Below, piece after piece: positions 1-12,084 of a stretch of DNA of 64,000 nucleotides (its first letter is position 1; each line of letters opens with the position of its first letter). The position numbers and the translations under genes were made by a program. The DNA is taken from contig VCCP01000004.1 of the NCBI GenBank assembly GCA_005765155.1, forward strand, positions 2,108,001 through 2,172,000, given 5' to 3'. Source of the stretch: Zelopaecilomyces penicillatus (lineage: Eukaryota; Ascomycota; Sordariomycetes; Hypocreales; Pseudodiploosporaceae). Under the pieces are notes generated by a model. It saw nothing but the letters and a program-made list of their open reading frames with translations. It had not been told where the DNA came from and made no database searches.

Positions 1-1573
1 CACTCACTGGCGGGTTCCGGCATCTTCCCCGTCGACTTGCCTACGAGTCTGTGACGAACTCCCCCAGCTCCCCTAGCGCTGCCTAGTCTCACCACAAACA
101 ACAGTACCGCAGAAGTTAGAACTTCCCGGTCGTCTCGTCTCGCTCCCATTATGGCTGCAGCACGTCTGCAGCCCTCTGGGCCACTAGTGCGCTCCATACG
201 GGTCCAAGGACCACCCATCATCCAAGTGCGTGCATCAAACAAACTGCAGACTTGGGAAACTTGCCAGCTTTGGGAGTGTGCACGGGCTCCCTGGCCTGCT
301 TCCTATTGAAGCGTCACTTCAGGCAGCACTGACGCCTGTTTGTTTACAAACTGCATGATCCTTGGCCTGTCGCAATCCGCGTTGTTATGCCAGGCAGGCA
401 TCACAAGCCAGCAACAGCAGGCTTACCCAGGTACCTATTCCAAAGACCAGCGCCACTGCGAGGCGAATAACTGCGGAACAGGCAGAACCGGGAACCAAGA
501 TTTCTCGTAAAACCCCGTAATTATGGTATTGGCTCTCTTGTCGTAAACCAAAGGTAGGTGTAGCTTGGCTGTGTACATTGGTATCGCACAGCGACTGGCC
601 AGTGTTGCGATCCCGACTCCCCACCCACACACCCCTTGCAGGCATCTCCAAGCAAAACAAGGCCAGGCAGACCACAACGGTGCTGTTAGGGAACTGACCG
701 TCAGTACAGCACTGCCCAGGCCAGAGTTGCGCGACAGACCAAGTACCGTCTGGCAAAGATCCAACAAAGATCCAACAGAAAAGCCCACGGCGACCACCAG
801 CAGCCAATGGGGTACGTACCAACAGGCTCGGTCTGGTCCACATACAGGCAGCGGAGGCAGGCTAGCGGCCACGGTCCACCCCCCCAAACAAATCTCCCTC
901 CACCACGCCCCGTGCTTTGGCTGCTGCTCCCCCCCCTTCGCATCTTCCCAGCTTCCCAGCTTTTCCAGGCCTCCAGCGTGAGCCCGTAAGAGGTGTCAGA
1001 CTGGCTGCCACAGACTGCCGCAAACAAACCACCTCCTTCACCCAACACTGCATCCGCATCCCCCCGTTTGCCTCTACTTTGCACCTTCTTTGCCCCTACA
1101 ACTCATAATTTCCGCAACATCTTTCCTTCTCGCACTTCACATCTTCCTCTGTCGCTCTCTCGCCCAGAGGTTTCCCTTCGAGGCTTTTGCTAGCGCTCGA
1201 TTTCCTCTTCAGGCTTCGTTTTTATCTCGTCGTGTTTTCCCCTTTCTCGCGCCGCCTGGTGCATCGCTGGCCAGTCCACTCCCAGCTCTCCTGCCTCTCC
1301 GAGGGCCACATCATCGTCGCCTCCCTGCCTCACACCCCCCCTTGGCCCAGCACCCAACTCGTCTGGTTACGTGTTACGTCAGCACGACTCTCCTCGTGCC
1401 CCACCCACCACTACCAGCGCACGCACGTCTTTCCTTTAGCTTTATCAACACCCTTTGTGACAGCCGCACTTGCGCTGCGCTTCTATCGCGTCGCATTTGT
1501 CACGTCGCATCTGTCGCATCACGGCGCATCGCATCGTCTCGACTTTGGTCGCTCTATCCTTCAGAGCTATCTC
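1..1573 (+). promoter_or_regulatory. Upstream region and CT-rich leader of the AHC1-like gene
   Basis: No gene is supported here; the window opens inside noncoding DNA. From about 1,030 to 1,570 the plus strand is strongly pyrimidine-rich, as in fungal core promoters and 5' leaders. No ATG occurs on the plus strand between about 810 and 1,573, so the first ATG of any transcript starting in the CT-rich block is the one at 1,574. Open frames in this stretch depend on non-ATG starts and low-complexity Pro/Ser/Arg sequence. Confidence 0.5.
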
Positions 1574-3481
1574 ATGTTTCGGTTCTGGGCATCGGATTCA
1601 CGGGGAAGCGAGCAGGGGGTTGAGCCGACGTCGCCGACATCTGACCAGTGCATGTCAAGCTATCTGTACACACCACCCGACACAACCTCTGCGGCTGCCT
1701 TCTCCAGTCCGTCGCCTCCGAAGAGGAAATGCGATAGCTTCGATGAGTCCATTAATGCTGTCGCGCCTTCCAAACGGCCAAGGTTAACATGCGAAACCTC
1801 CATCAACATGCCATCGCCGCCATGCGATCTCGATTTCGATGCGCCCATACCAGTTGCTACCGACATGAGCCGCGCTAGGGACGAGATCAGGCATCAGTTT
1901 AGTGTCGAGATCCTACTCAAGCACGACGAGTTGCGGTTGATAAATCAGGAACTTGCCAAGTGTCAGGTTGCCCTGGAACAATTGCGCCGATGTCATCTAA
2001 TCCCTTACCCAGTCAGCTGTCCGACTCCGGAACAGATGCTGCAAACGAGTGATGGGAAGGGTCCTGCGCTTATCGCACATCCGGGTGATGCAGTGCCACA
2101 GTGGGCGCCTCCCTTTGGTGTGGTCGATGGTCCATATGCTCGACACTATGCCAAGTGGCTGATTCCGGATCCAGCTTTTGATGGCGTCCAGCCTGGAGGC
2201 CATCATCACGAGAATAGTCGCGCACGCACAGCATTTGCAGAGGGTCGAACAACAAGAAATAGCTGCTTGGATTCTGGCGCCGCCGCCAAGGGGCGTGCAG
2301 GCCGAGGCAATGCTAGCCATAAGCTGCAGGCCCTCTCCAACGGCTACCCCCAGCCTCGGGACAAATCCGGTCCTTGTGTTCTCAAGCGTTCGGACGGCCA
2401 GACTGTAAAGCTTGTCTGCTTGGATTGTCACCGCGAGAATTTTTCGAGCACACAAGGTTTCATCAACCACTGTCGCATAGCGCATAAGCGTGACTTTAAA
2501 AGCCATGAAGAGGCTGCCGTTCACTGCGGACAAGCCATTGAAGTGGCGGCTGAGAGCAGTGGATGTGTTGTCAAGGATGACAAGGCGCCTACAACGCCTT
2601 CAATACCAACTTCGGTTCATCCCTTTGCTCGCAAGGACATGTCCGAACAAGAGGCCTACGCTGCTCTCCGCTCAAGGCTCGCAGACTCTCTCAAGTTGTA
2701 TCACCAAGGCAAGCTGCCTGGAGTTAGTCATATCCCCTCGACCGCACGTTTGAATGCTCCCGTTGGCCGCAGTTCCGGCAATGCGTCACAATTTGGTCCG
2801 GCACCAGAGACACCGTATTTGTCGCTTCTCCTTCAGAATCGGAAGTTTGGTGATAATCTTGTTGATATTGTCACCGATGCCAAGACAAAGGTATCCCTGG
2901 AGGATATTACACCTGATGATGATTCAGAGGATATTGAATGTACTCCATCGCCCTTTAATGGGATTAAGGATACACCACCGGCTCGTACCCCCGTGGTCAT
3001 GCGCCTGCCTACAAAGAGTACAACATCCCCTGGCTCGCTTGGCTCTTCGGCACGCCCACCAAGCAGCAAAGGTCGCGCAGCACATATGACATTCATCTCA
3101 CCACCCGTCTCAGCTGTTGACACAGCCTCCAAGCATGGAGTTGGTGGTCTCTCAGATGAAGACTTGGATATGGACGATGCCAATCTCAGTCCCACCACTT
3201 TAATAAGCCACAACGCACCTTCTCTAGTTAGTGACGATGGAGAATATGATGACTCTGACGAAGGTTCGTCAGTATCTGGTGCTAGTGATCATCTGGAGAC
3301 CGAGTCTGTCTCCGATGTTGCTGAAATTACGCTTGATGATGACCATGATCCCCGTGCCCTTCGCCGAGGATCAAGTGGGGTTCCAGGTTCAATGAGACTT
3401 CGAAAGGAAGAGAACAAACACGTCACGTTCATAAGTTCTGTGAAGAGCAGCACGACCGAAAGACGAACACGGAAGGTTTAG
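1574..3481 (+). CDS. AHC1-like C2H2 zinc-finger protein (putative ADA histone acetyltransferase complex component)
   Basis: Single-exon gene of 635 codons. The start at 1,574 is the first ATG after a long ATG-free CT-rich leader; the frame is open upstream to 1,187 but that part reads like translated leader. An in-frame ATG at 1,652 is an alternative start. Residues about 98-145 form a charged helical segment (DEIRHQFSVEILLKHDEL). Residues about 280-325 carry a C2H2-type finger, C-x2-C followed 12 residues later by H-x4-H (CLDC...HCRIAH), with a conserved-looking extension HKRDFKSHEEAAVHC. This arrangement matches the fungal AHC1-like zinc finger as I know it; in yeast Ahc1 belongs to the ADA acetyltransferase complex. 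The C-terminal third is Ser/Asp-rich and probably disordered. A nuclear chromatin role is inferred from the finger alone. Confidence 0.72.
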   Translation: MFRFWASDSRGSEQGVEPTSPTSDQCMSSYLYTPPDTTSAAAFSSPSPPKRKCDSFDESINAVAPSKRPRLTCETSINMPSPPCDLDFDAPIPVATDMSRARDEIRHQFSVEILLKHDELRLINQELAKCQVALEQLRRCHLIPYPVSCPTPEQMLQTSDGKGPALIAHPGDAVPQWAPPFGVVDGPYARHYAKWLIPDPAFDGVQPGGHHHENSRARTAFAEGRTTRNSCLDSGAAAKGRAGRGNASHKLQALSNGYPQPRDKSGPCVLKRSDGQTVKLVCLDCHRENFSSTQGFINHCRIAHKRDFKSHEEAAVHCGQAIEVAAESSGCVVKDDKAPTTPSIPTSVHPFARKDMSEQEAYAALRSRLADSLKLYHQGKLPGVSHIPSTARLNAPVGRSSGNASQFGPAPETPYLSLLLQNRKFGDNLVDIVTDAKTKVSLEDITPDDDSEDIECTPSPFNGIKDTPPARTPVVMRLPTKSTTSPGSLGSSARPPSSKGRAAHMTFISPPVSAVDTASKHGVGGLSDEDLDMDDANLSPTTLISHNAPSLVSDDGEYDDSDEGSSVSGASDHLETESVSDVAEITLDDDHDPRALRRGSSGVPGSMRLRKEENKHVTFISSVKSSTTERRTRKV

Positions 3482-4248
3482 CCCAACATCTTCCAAAACG
3501 ACCCTACTGAATTTCACCTCTTTTTATTCTTCCACCCATCTGTTTTAACGCCCGTATTCGCTTTTAGTCGCCACTTTTTTTTTACTTCCTTTTAAACAAA
3601 TTAGTCTCGAAAAATATGGGGTGCCACCGGCGGTACCTCAAGCAAATGTCTTTATTGGTTACTCCCTCGACATGAGGTATGGGAATGGCGGCGTTCACGG
3701 GCTTGCTGACTTGTTTCTTTTGGTTTTTTCACTTTTTCTGGGTTGGTGGATTGTATTAGACATTGAGTGTTCAGAGCGTGCTGGCGCAATGGGAAAAGGT
3801 GCAGCTTGAGGACTGCTTGGTCGAAGAGGTTCGATTGAAGCATACAAAGTAAAAGGACAACCGGTGGGATTGTATGAAGCTGGGTCATAGCCCCAAAAAA
3901 ATCGCATTCTGTATATGATACGTACTCTGTGCTGTTTGACTGAAAAGTCAGACTAACCTGACTGGAGTGAACGAGCATCCACATTTGAATGAAGCTGTAT
4001 TTGATAGACTTTATCTCGACGTGACCTTGCTTGCCGGTGTAGATTGTATATAGGATCCCAACATGGCTTTGGATATAGCTGTGCAACATAACAACTTCAC
4101 ATTGGCTTGAAGACGAATATTTTGGAAAGATTAGACTTAAATATTATAAGTTACATAGATTCGGTACATTATTTGATGTCGTCCAACTAGATCATCGCTT
4201 TTCCCTCTCCAATCTCCAAACCTGAACGCTGTGTACACACGAATGTAC
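3482..4248. other. Convergent intergenic region (3' ends of AHC1-like and GPI-protein genes)
   Basis: Both neighbours end here, the left gene on plus and the right on minus. The stretch is AT-rich with T-runs near 3,520-3,600 and no ATG-initiated frame resembling a protein. It should hold the two 3' UTRs and polyadenylation sites. Confidence 0.5.
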
Positions 4249-4929
4249 CTACAGCATGGCCATGGCCGCGCCAGCAACAGCCACAACAAGGCTGCCAAGG
4301 CTGTTTGTCACAGCAAAGGCACCAGAATCCTTGTCCTTCTTATCGCCGGAAGTAAAGCTGTCATCGGTAGGAGAAGCGCTGGCCGAGCTGGGGCTGGTCT
4401 TGGAGGGAGAGGTGGCGGCAGACGCGGCTGACTTTGCGGTAGGAGAAGAGGTGACAGGAGGAGTGGAAACGGCGGCGTAGGCGGAGGCTTGATCGCACAT
4501 GGCAACAGCCTGGTTGCGAGCGGGAGCAGCGCGGACGTCTTTGGGGCAGTTGTTGAAGCAACTAAGTTAGGAAGAGGTAAGCTTATATTCACATAAAACG
4601 GGAGCTCGCTCCACCATGGAAAAAGAGCACAATGTTATCGTACGTTTGAAGAGCCTGGTAACCGTCACAGAGACATTGCCATTGAGCGCCACCACATGAA
4701 TCAACCTAGAAAACAGTAGTCCGTTAGCCAATGTTGAATTCTTGAACTGGTTTCAAGTTCAGTTTTCGGGACTCAATGTTCGCTATACCTTCTTCTGCTC
4801 GCTCTCCAAGCATGTGGTAACGATGTAGTCAGCCAGACATCCAGTTTCCGCCGTGGCAGATGGGACAGCGGACACAGCCGTGGCAGAAACGCCAGCAGCG
4901 ACGAAGAGGGCGGCGAGTAGGAACTTCAT
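4249..4929 (-). CDS. Small secreted GPI-anchored protein with a CFEM-like eight-cysteine module
   Basis: Three exons on minus: 4929-4789, 4705-4645/4644 (ends at 4644) and 4561-4249; introns of 83 and 82 nt with GT-AG ends; 171 aa. The N-terminus (MKFLLAALFVAAGVSATA) is a signal peptide. Eight cysteines lie at about residues 31, 40, 51, 58, 60, 69, 73 and 90, with spacings 8-10-6-1-8-3-16. The CxC, x8, C, x3, C, x16, C half agrees with the CFEM pattern; the first half is spaced differently. A Ser/Thr/Lys-rich stalk (about 95-145) and a hydrophobic C-terminus (SLGSLVVAVAGAAMAML) preceded by small residues indicate a GPI signal. The product is expected at the plasma membrane or cell wall. CFEM proteins can act in haem uptake, adhesion or host interaction, but nothing here selects one. 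Its leader is CT-rich on the coding strand. Confidence 0.8.
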
Positions 4930-5697
4930 CTTGAGTATTATTGGTATGTGTGTGTGACGAATTTGAGTTGATTCGGTTGTAGAAGAGAAACAATAGCGAT
5001 AGAAACTGTTGAAGAGAGGGAAAGCAAAGCTAAAAGGGCTACAAGAAGCCGGTAGAGACTGTGGAAAGATAGGTGGATTAAAGGGAGGGAGACAGAGAAG
5101 CAAGCCGGAGGAGTGGTAGTGGTGGGGAGAGAGGGAGAGAAAAAGGCTACGAGTTTGGAGATTATGGGGGTGGGAAGAGGGTTGAGGTAAACAGGAGAGA
5201 GAGAGAGAGGGGAACCTCGGAGACAGGGATTGGCAGTGGTGGGTTCGGGAGGGAAGGGGAGAAAAAAAGACTTAATATGGGGGAACGAAAGCACGGGGAT
5301 CATCAAGCGAGACAAATGCAAAAAGAAGAAGCGTGTTTTAAATCATTATAATTGTTATTACGACTCCGTAGGGAGTAGTACGAACTCGGAACAGCCATGT
5401 ATGTACTTGCAGTACTTTGGGGCTGTAATAATCACATTTGGCGCGCCCACCAGTCACGCCTCACGCCTCTCACCACAGACACGGACACACGACCAGGAAC
5501 AACCTAATACCCCCCTGGTCTAGTCTTCTCTGGCTTGGCAACCCCCCCGTCCCGCTCTCTGGATCCACGTCTCGTCCCCGGATCTCAAGGTAGGCCTACA
5601 GATAGATACCTACAAGAACTAGATTTAAAGGAAAGGCTAGCCAAGCTAAGCTACTGTGTCTGTGCCCATATTGGCGTTTGAGTCGGGCTGGGCTTAT

Positions 5698-5723
5698 TGT
5701 GTGTGTGTGTGTGTGTGTGTGTG
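5698..5723. repeat. (TG)13 microsatellite
   Basis: Thirteen uninterrupted TG units in noncoding DNA between the GPI-protein gene and AIP1. Confidence 0.95.
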
Positions 5724-6277
5724 GTTTGGGTGATGATTTGGGGTAAGCAAGATCTGTTTGTACCACTGGTGCTCAGGTAGGTAGATGTACCTTTACTGAG
5801 ATATAATAACACAAAAAGTACAAAAAGAAAAAGAAAAAGAAAGAATGTTGAAAAACACTCGCGGATATGACTATGTTTTGCTTTTGGGGGGGGCGAGGAC
5901 TGCCGCTTGTCCCATGCGTGTCTGGGACAAACGGGGTGGTCATCACCTAGGATAGACAGGCAGACAAGCTAGCAGCAAATGGCAGTGAGCAGAATTATTA
6001 GAAGCGTAATCAAGCAAGCAAGCAAGCAGTGCTGGTAGATGTGTGTTTGGGAATAGATGCGTATAATGTTCTGTAATGCGGATACTGGTGTCCGTGGCTG
6101 CCCTCCCCGTATAAAAATGATGTACATGCAGCTAAATATCTCCATTTTATTTCCCCCCTACAACTGTACAAACAGGACTAGGATAGGTAAAGTAAGGTAG
6201 GTATCAATGTAGGACAGCCGTGCCTTAGTCGCGACACCGCCGTACGCAACGTAGCAAGCCCTGACTGGACCGAGCCA

Positions 6278-6302
6278 AGAGAGAGAGAGCGAGAGAGAGA
6301 GA
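6278..6302. repeat. (AG)n tract with one C interruption
   Basis: An AGAGAG tract of about 25 nt in noncoding DNA, broken by a single C. Confidence 0.85.
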
Positions 6303-7452
6303 TGCACATATGCATGCAGGCGCGTAGTGCGATCATGATGATCCAAGAAGACTCCAGGGCCACCGAGATGCACCAATATCTAGACCAAGGATTTGGTGCC
6401 AAGGCTACGTGTCTCCATTCCGGGATATGCCTACATAAATAATGGCCTCCCTACCGTGTTGCCCATGCCAAACGTAGTATTATCTGTCTCCCCATTGCAG
6501 TAATTCCCTGTCTAGGTGAGATTGTCAGTCAGAGTGCTGTCCCCCATCTTTTGGTTTTCCTTTTTCAGTTAATTCCCTCCCCTGTCCTTTCTGGTCATCA
6601 ACATCTTGGTTTCCTTTTCCTTTCCTCTTGGCAAAGGAACAAAGACGGTTGAGGATCGACGGGGTGGGACATTTGAACTTGTTAGACTGGATGTGATTTC
6701 ATTAGCGGCTCCCCTCTCACCCACCCCAACTCTGTCGTTTTGTGAGTTTATGTGTGTGTGTGTGTACATATCAGGAACGACTACCTATACAGGACTAACC
6801 CGACAAAGGCCGACAAGGGGATTAGCCGAAAAGGGGATACGGTTATGCAGGTCCGGGTCAGTGCCGAAAGGGCTATCAATCGACAGTCCTGACTAGGTTA
6901 TAGTAGTGGTGCTCATGTGGCTTATTGTTGTTTGTATTCGCTCATAATCGATGGTTTGGAGGTGTCTGACGCGTGAATGAAGTCAGTAGGTGAGGACATC
7001 ACCACCATCAACGGAGTATGTCTTTTCCCTTTGGATGCTCCGAGCAACACACAAGCACGAGCCCTGGGCTGCAACCGGTGCGCAGGATCAGGCATCGTTA
7101 GCCGGCGACATGATGAACCCAATGTTTAGGGTCTCAGTATCTATGCCTAGGCATGCACTATTCAGGACACCTGTGATGCAGACTTCAGCCTCACGCATCT
7201 TGCAATGTTGCGTCTCCCATTTCCAAGTGAACGACAACGGCAGGCTGGTACAGAGACCCTCTAATTACCTGTAGATTGTGCATACAGTAGTAATATAGCT
7301 CAGGTGCCGTCCCTCCCATTATTATGACGGGGCCCTCGACGTCTGGTGGCGCCACGAGCAACGGCCCAGGGAATTACACACATGCGGTAGATGTGATTTG
7401 CGGCAGCCATCACCCATCGTTTGGGAAATGGGGTTGTCTGAAATAGAGCGGA

Positions 7453-7497
7453 GACACACACACACACACACAAACACAAACACACCAAACACACACG
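7453..7497. repeat. AC-rich imperfect microsatellite
   Basis: A run of ACACAC with CAAA interruptions. On minus it encodes the artificial Cys/Val-rich stretch that inflates a spurious open frame here. Confidence 0.9.
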
Positions 7498-8818
7498 GTC
7501 CAGGCCGTCAGCTTCGAGTCGTGGGTGGTGGGCGCAAAAGGGACAGAACCCCCGTCCACGGCACCTCACCAGTTCCGAAGAGAGAGATTGGCGTTGGGTT
7601 GCAAGCTGATGGATGGATGGCAGACAGACACACAGAGCAGAGGTGATGGTTTTCCTTTGTTCCACCCAAGGTCTGGCAGAAGCGCGTGCTGGGAAATTGG
7701 TGTTTCGGCCAGCAGTACAGTACAGGGGACCACAGTGGACCACGGACAGACTACAGTGGCCCCCATCCGGGCACCACTGGCAGGGCAGGGGCCGGTAAAA
7801 AAGCAACGGCACAGGTGGACACTCCCAACCCCGACTCTGTACACCTAGGCCCAATCGTCCAGCCCCGACTACTGCAACCTCATCTTTCTGCTCATGTCTA
7901 GGATGCACCACTGCCCTACGATTGAAGTATTTGTTGGGAGAGCGGCGCGACTGTCTCCTGGATAATGCCATGTAATCAATCAACCTCACTACTAAATGTA
8001 GCCCAGCCTTTTCTAGCTCATGCAACGGTGTTCGTTTGCATTGTCTTTTTTCGTTTCTTATTGAAGAAATAATGGCAAACATGATCGATATTGGCCCAAC
8101 CCATCAATCATTGTATGCGTCCGAACTATCACGTCGGGTATCATTTTGCTCCTCACGCAAAGAGCTGTCCAATTACAGAGGTGTGCTGGACCATCCGTGG
8201 AACCCCTAGAACGTGGGCGACAGTGAATGTTTGATCAACAAGTACAAATATGGGACTGAGTCTATGCATTCTGCTCCAACGGCAACGGCCTTGTCATAAA
8301 TATGATTCAAAAGCTCAAAGACAGAACGTGTTGTGTGTCTCGACTTTGGCCAAACGACTTGGACGTCTTTGAGGTGATTGGTGCTATCATTTACTAGAAT
8401 CCTTCTGATGTCTGCAAGTTGCTGGAACTATCAATGTTGCGAGAGATGTCGCTACCTTCCGTGATTGCTGGCAACTGCTGGAGCTGCTATTCGATGCGGA
8501 AAAGTCTATCAGTGCCTTCAATGTTCTGTAACTGAAGCTCGTATTGTTTTGTAGAAATTGGGTCACTCACCTTGGGGCATGGTGTGTTTCAGAGGGCAGC
8601 TTAGAGAGCTCTGGCTGCACCGCTCTGTGTGCCCAACGTCATCTTATGCCCCGCAATCCCACCTCGAAGCTCTCCAACGCTCTCTCTGCCCCTCCAAGGC
8701 TACAACCGTTTGGTCGATTGCGTCTCCTATCCCAAAAGACTACGAGCTGTGGAGCTTAAGAGCTTTCTTCGACAAACAAAATACCCATCTCAGCTTTCAA
8801 GAGCCCAGCTTCGTCAAT

Positions 8819-10721
8819 ATGGCGTCGCCCTCCATCACCATCAGCCGCATCCTAGCAGCCGCACCTGTCACAACTAGAGGCCAGAGCACACAGCTATCCG
8901 CGGACTCTCAGGGCAAGAGGATAGTCTACGCGGTTAGATCACGGCCCCTTGTTCGACATCACTCTCGTGTTCTGGCAGACTAACATGCTCGTCCTTCCAT
9001 AGTCTGGTAAATCCATCTTCGTCCGCTCGATTGACAACCCTGCCGACTGCAAAGCATACACCGGCCATACCCACCCCACTACTGTTGCCCGGTTCGCTCC
9101 CAGCGGCTTCAAGGTCGCCAGTGGAGACTCAGCAGGTATCCTGCGGATATGGGAGCCAGAGACCATCGAAAATACCAGAGGAGAGTATCCCATCATCTCT
9201 GGGCCTCTGCTTGATATTGGCTGGGATGGCGACTCTCAACGCATCATCGCTGTTGGAAATGGTCGGCAGAAGTTTGGACGCTGCATCATGGCCGATAGTG
9301 GTAACTCGGTGGGAGAAATCATCGGTCACACAAAGTCAGTCAACGCAGTTGCGATGAAGCCCAAACGACCCCTCCGTGCCATGACCGTTGGCGACGATCG
9401 CAACGCGAATTTCTATCACGGTGTCCCGTATGAGTATAAGAGTCAGACCTCGATCCACAACGGCTTCATTCTGGGTGCTGCCTATTCTCCTGACGGGTCT
9501 ACAATTGTGACTGTTGGTCAGGACAAACAAATCCAACTCTACGATGGAGCAACAGGTGAGCCAACAAAACAGATTGGCCCAGGTGAGCATACTGGCAGCA
9601 TCTTTTCTGTCTCCTGGTCACAGGATGGAAAGAAGTTTGCCACAGCAAGCGCGGATCAGACCATCAAGCTCTGGGATGTTGATGCCGGAAGTCTCATCCA
9701 AAGCTGGAAGTTCGGTGACGGCGTCAGTGTTCGTGACCACCAGGTTGGAGTCGTCATCCCTCATGGCCGCACCGACGGACTTATCATCAGCTTGAATCTG
9801 GCAGGCGAGCTCACATACATACACGAGGGCAAAGATAAGCCCGTCAAAGTCGTCCAGGGCCATGACAGGGGTATTACTGCCCTGGTTGGATCATCAGATA
9901 CCAAGACAGCAACGGTCTGGTCTGGCAGCTTCGATGGCCGCGTCTGTTCTTGGGATGTTGAGACAGGAACCGCTAGCGTCGTCGATGGTCAGTCGCATAG
10001 CAACCAGATTGTCCAGCTGGTTAGTGATGCTGGAAGAGTTCACAGTGTGGCTTGGGATGATACCCTGAAGACCATTGACGAGTCTGCCAACACATTCGTC
10101 GGGGAACCAGCTAAGCTATCTGCGCAACCCAAATGTGCCGCGGCAGCGGATGGTATCATCTACATTGGTACACCTTCAGGGGTTGCTTCATACGCCAACG
10201 GTAAACTCGTAAAGGAGACGGCATTGGACTATGTTCCAGATGCTATTGCTGCTTCCGGATCATACGTAGCTATCGGCGGCTCGCAAAAATCCATCCGCGT
10301 TTACAAGGCAGGCTCAAGTCAGAGTCTTGAGCAAGTCCAATCCTTGGATGTTCCGATGGGAACTGTATCAGCTGTCGCCTTCTCCAAGGATGGCTCCCAC
10401 CTAGCTGCAGGTACCAGCGTCGGCAAGATTTACGTCTACAGCGTCGGTTCATGGGAGCTTGTGGCAGATCGATGGTCGGCACATACGGCGAGAGTTACTT
10501 GCATCGCATGGGACAGTACAGGGGCGTATGCGGCGAGCGGAAGCTTGGACTCGAATGTGTTTGTCTGGTGTTTGGAGAAAAAACACCAGGGAAAGCGCAT
10601 CAAGGCACCAAATGCTCACCTAGACGGCGTTTCCGGTATCTGCTGGGTCGGAAGCGGCAAATTGGCAAGTGCTGGAAAGGACGCAACCGTCAAGCTTTGG
10701 GATGTAAAGGACCTGCCATGA
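8819..10721 (+). CDS. AIP1: Actin-interacting protein 1 (AIP1/WDR1), WD40 repeat protein
   Basis: Two exons, 8819-8932 and 9003-10721, joined across a 70-nt GT-AG intron in phase 0; 610 aa, the usual length for AIP1. The start is fixed by the N-terminal sequence (ILAAAPVTTRGQSTQL, then YASGKSIFVRSID after splicing), which is characteristic of fungal AIP1. WD40 units run through the whole protein with typical endings such as SADQTIKLWDV (about residue 160), GSFDGRVCSWDVETG (about 250) and KDATVKLWDV at the C-terminus, consistent with two seven-bladed propellers. AIP1 binds cofilin-decorated actin filaments and promotes their disassembly in cortical actin patches, so the product acts in the cytoplasm. 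ALG13 lies downstream in convergent orientation with about 240 nt between stop codons. Confidence 0.95.
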
Positions 10722-10963
10722 AGAGTGAATGTGCTTTAAGCGTTCAAAGCTCAGGTACTTTGTCATAGAATTGCAGCAACTTTAGGGCATGACTTGAACT
10801 GGTATATACATGAGATATCTCGCACGCCTGTTGCGAATAAGTGTGTCTGTAATTAAGCTATTATCTGTTGTGAGATTCCATATCTGTAAGCATCTTGGCG
10901 TTTGCGTACGTCCATGGAGTCCATTCTACCCACATCTGAAAACGATTCAAGATTGCCTGATCC

Positions 10964-11746
10964 CTAATCATGAGCCATCTGGGCGTTCTCCTCCTTCTCA
11001 ACCTCTTCTTGTGGAGTAATGTCCCACAGACGCAGGGCGCTCTTGTCAGGTTTGGGGTTGACATCGTGCGCTGGCCAGCGAGACTTGTTCTCTTCCCAAA
11101 GAAGCTCGACTTTATCGATGGCTCCCTGAAGATCATCTTGCCTAATAGAACAGCGGGGTAAGAAAACATATTGAATTGAGGTTTTATGGGAGGGGGGGCA
11201 AGCGGCTGTGTGGTTATACCTAGTGGAACTCATGATTGCGTAGCCTTCTTTGGAGAGATGTCTGGCCATTTCGGTTTGGTGGTTGTCCAAGAGTTTCGGG
11301 TTTGGCACCACGATGACGGGGAGACTGAGTTTCCATGCATCGAGTATTGTGCCCGTTCCTAGTGGGCATGTAAGTAAAATTTTCCCTTTTCACAAAATAA
11401 TATTGGCGTTTGATGAAAACGAACCTGCATGTGAGATGATGAGACCCAACGAACGGCATCCATCAGCAGCTTTGCACAGCACCATTTCCTCCTTCATGAG
11501 ATTTTTTCGAACATCAAATGTGTCAATATTCAGACCATTTGGTACCTCATCCCTGAGAGAGGCGAGCTGTTTAGCTGCCCATTGAAGATCCGGGCCGCAC
11601 TGGATATGAAGCGATGTGAAGCCCTTGCTGTGTATATATCGCCAAAAGGCTGGTTGCAGTACTTGCTCTGTCAGTTCAGGGAACCCCACTGTGGCACCTA
11701 CCGTTACTAGACAGTAGCGCTCAAGGCGAGATAAAGATGCGGTCAT
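10964..11746 (-). CDS. ALG13: UDP-GlcNAc transferase catalytic subunit ALG13
   Basis: Three exons on minus: 11746-11425, 11358-11220 and 11141-10964, with introns of 66 and 78 nt; 212 aa. The start was chosen because the family motif follows at once (YCLVTVGATVGFPELT); an in-frame upstream extension to 11,905 reads like leader. The first junction rebuilds the glycosyltransferase family 28 glycine motif SHAGTGTILDAW and the stretch LPVIVVPNPKLLDNHQTEMA, which contribute to UDP-GlcNAc binding. Alg13 is a soluble subunit held at the cytosolic face of the ER by Alg14; together they add the second GlcNAc to dolichol-PP-GlcNAc in N-glycan synthesis. No ALG14 is in this window. The gene is divergent from the mS35 gene. 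Confidence 0.93.
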
Positions 11747-12084
11747 TTGGTGATGGAGGGGTTTTACTCCTTCACGTTGTTTTTTTATGATGGTATTAGG
11801 GTTGAAATGGCGATTGTGGCCAAGGTTCTTTCTTTCTTTTACGTTGTGATTAAATGGGAGGTAAGTGAATGTTGTAGGGTACTTGATGGGCATATGAGAC
11901 TTCACTCAACCCCCCCTGTCACCAATACGGATGGTTCAGCCAAGAGTTTAGGACAGCGGTAGAACATCGGCAAAGCCCAAGACCACGTTAATTGACCACC
12001 AAAAATTTGAAGCTCGATAGCCAGCATCTCACGCGCAGGACCCTCCCCTCGCGTTGGCCGTTTACCGCTCTCTCTTCAATTGGA
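11747..12084. promoter_or_regulatory. Divergent promoter region, ALG13 / mS35
   Basis: The 338 nt between the two start codons must contain both promoters and leaders. On minus it stays open in frame with ALG13, but the predicted residues do not resemble that family. Confidence 0.5.

Larger units (their letters stand above)
4930..8818. other. Gene-free region of 3.9 kb with microsatellites
   Basis: Positions 4,930-5,250 are purine-rich on plus, that is CT-rich on the coding strand of the GPI gene, and should be its promoter and leader. The rest contains a (TG)13 tract, a run of nine G near 5,886, a GA tract near 6,280, an AC-rich tract near 7,455 and several TAGGTA/TACCTA motifs. The longest open frame (7,300-8,082, minus) is a composition artefact. 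About 8,500-8,818 should hold the promoter and leader of AIP1. I see no RNA gene. Confidence 0.55.

Noticed and set aside
1187..1573. In-frame N-terminal extension of the AHC1-like gene
   Set aside because: It starts at a non-ATG codon, lies in the CT-rich leader and reads as low-complexity Arg/Ser/Leu sequence; the first ATG is at 1,574.
7300..8082. 260-codon open frame on minus
   Set aside because: Its Cys/Val-rich middle is a translated AC repeat, no domain is visible, and a plus-strand frame overlaps it; composition artefact.
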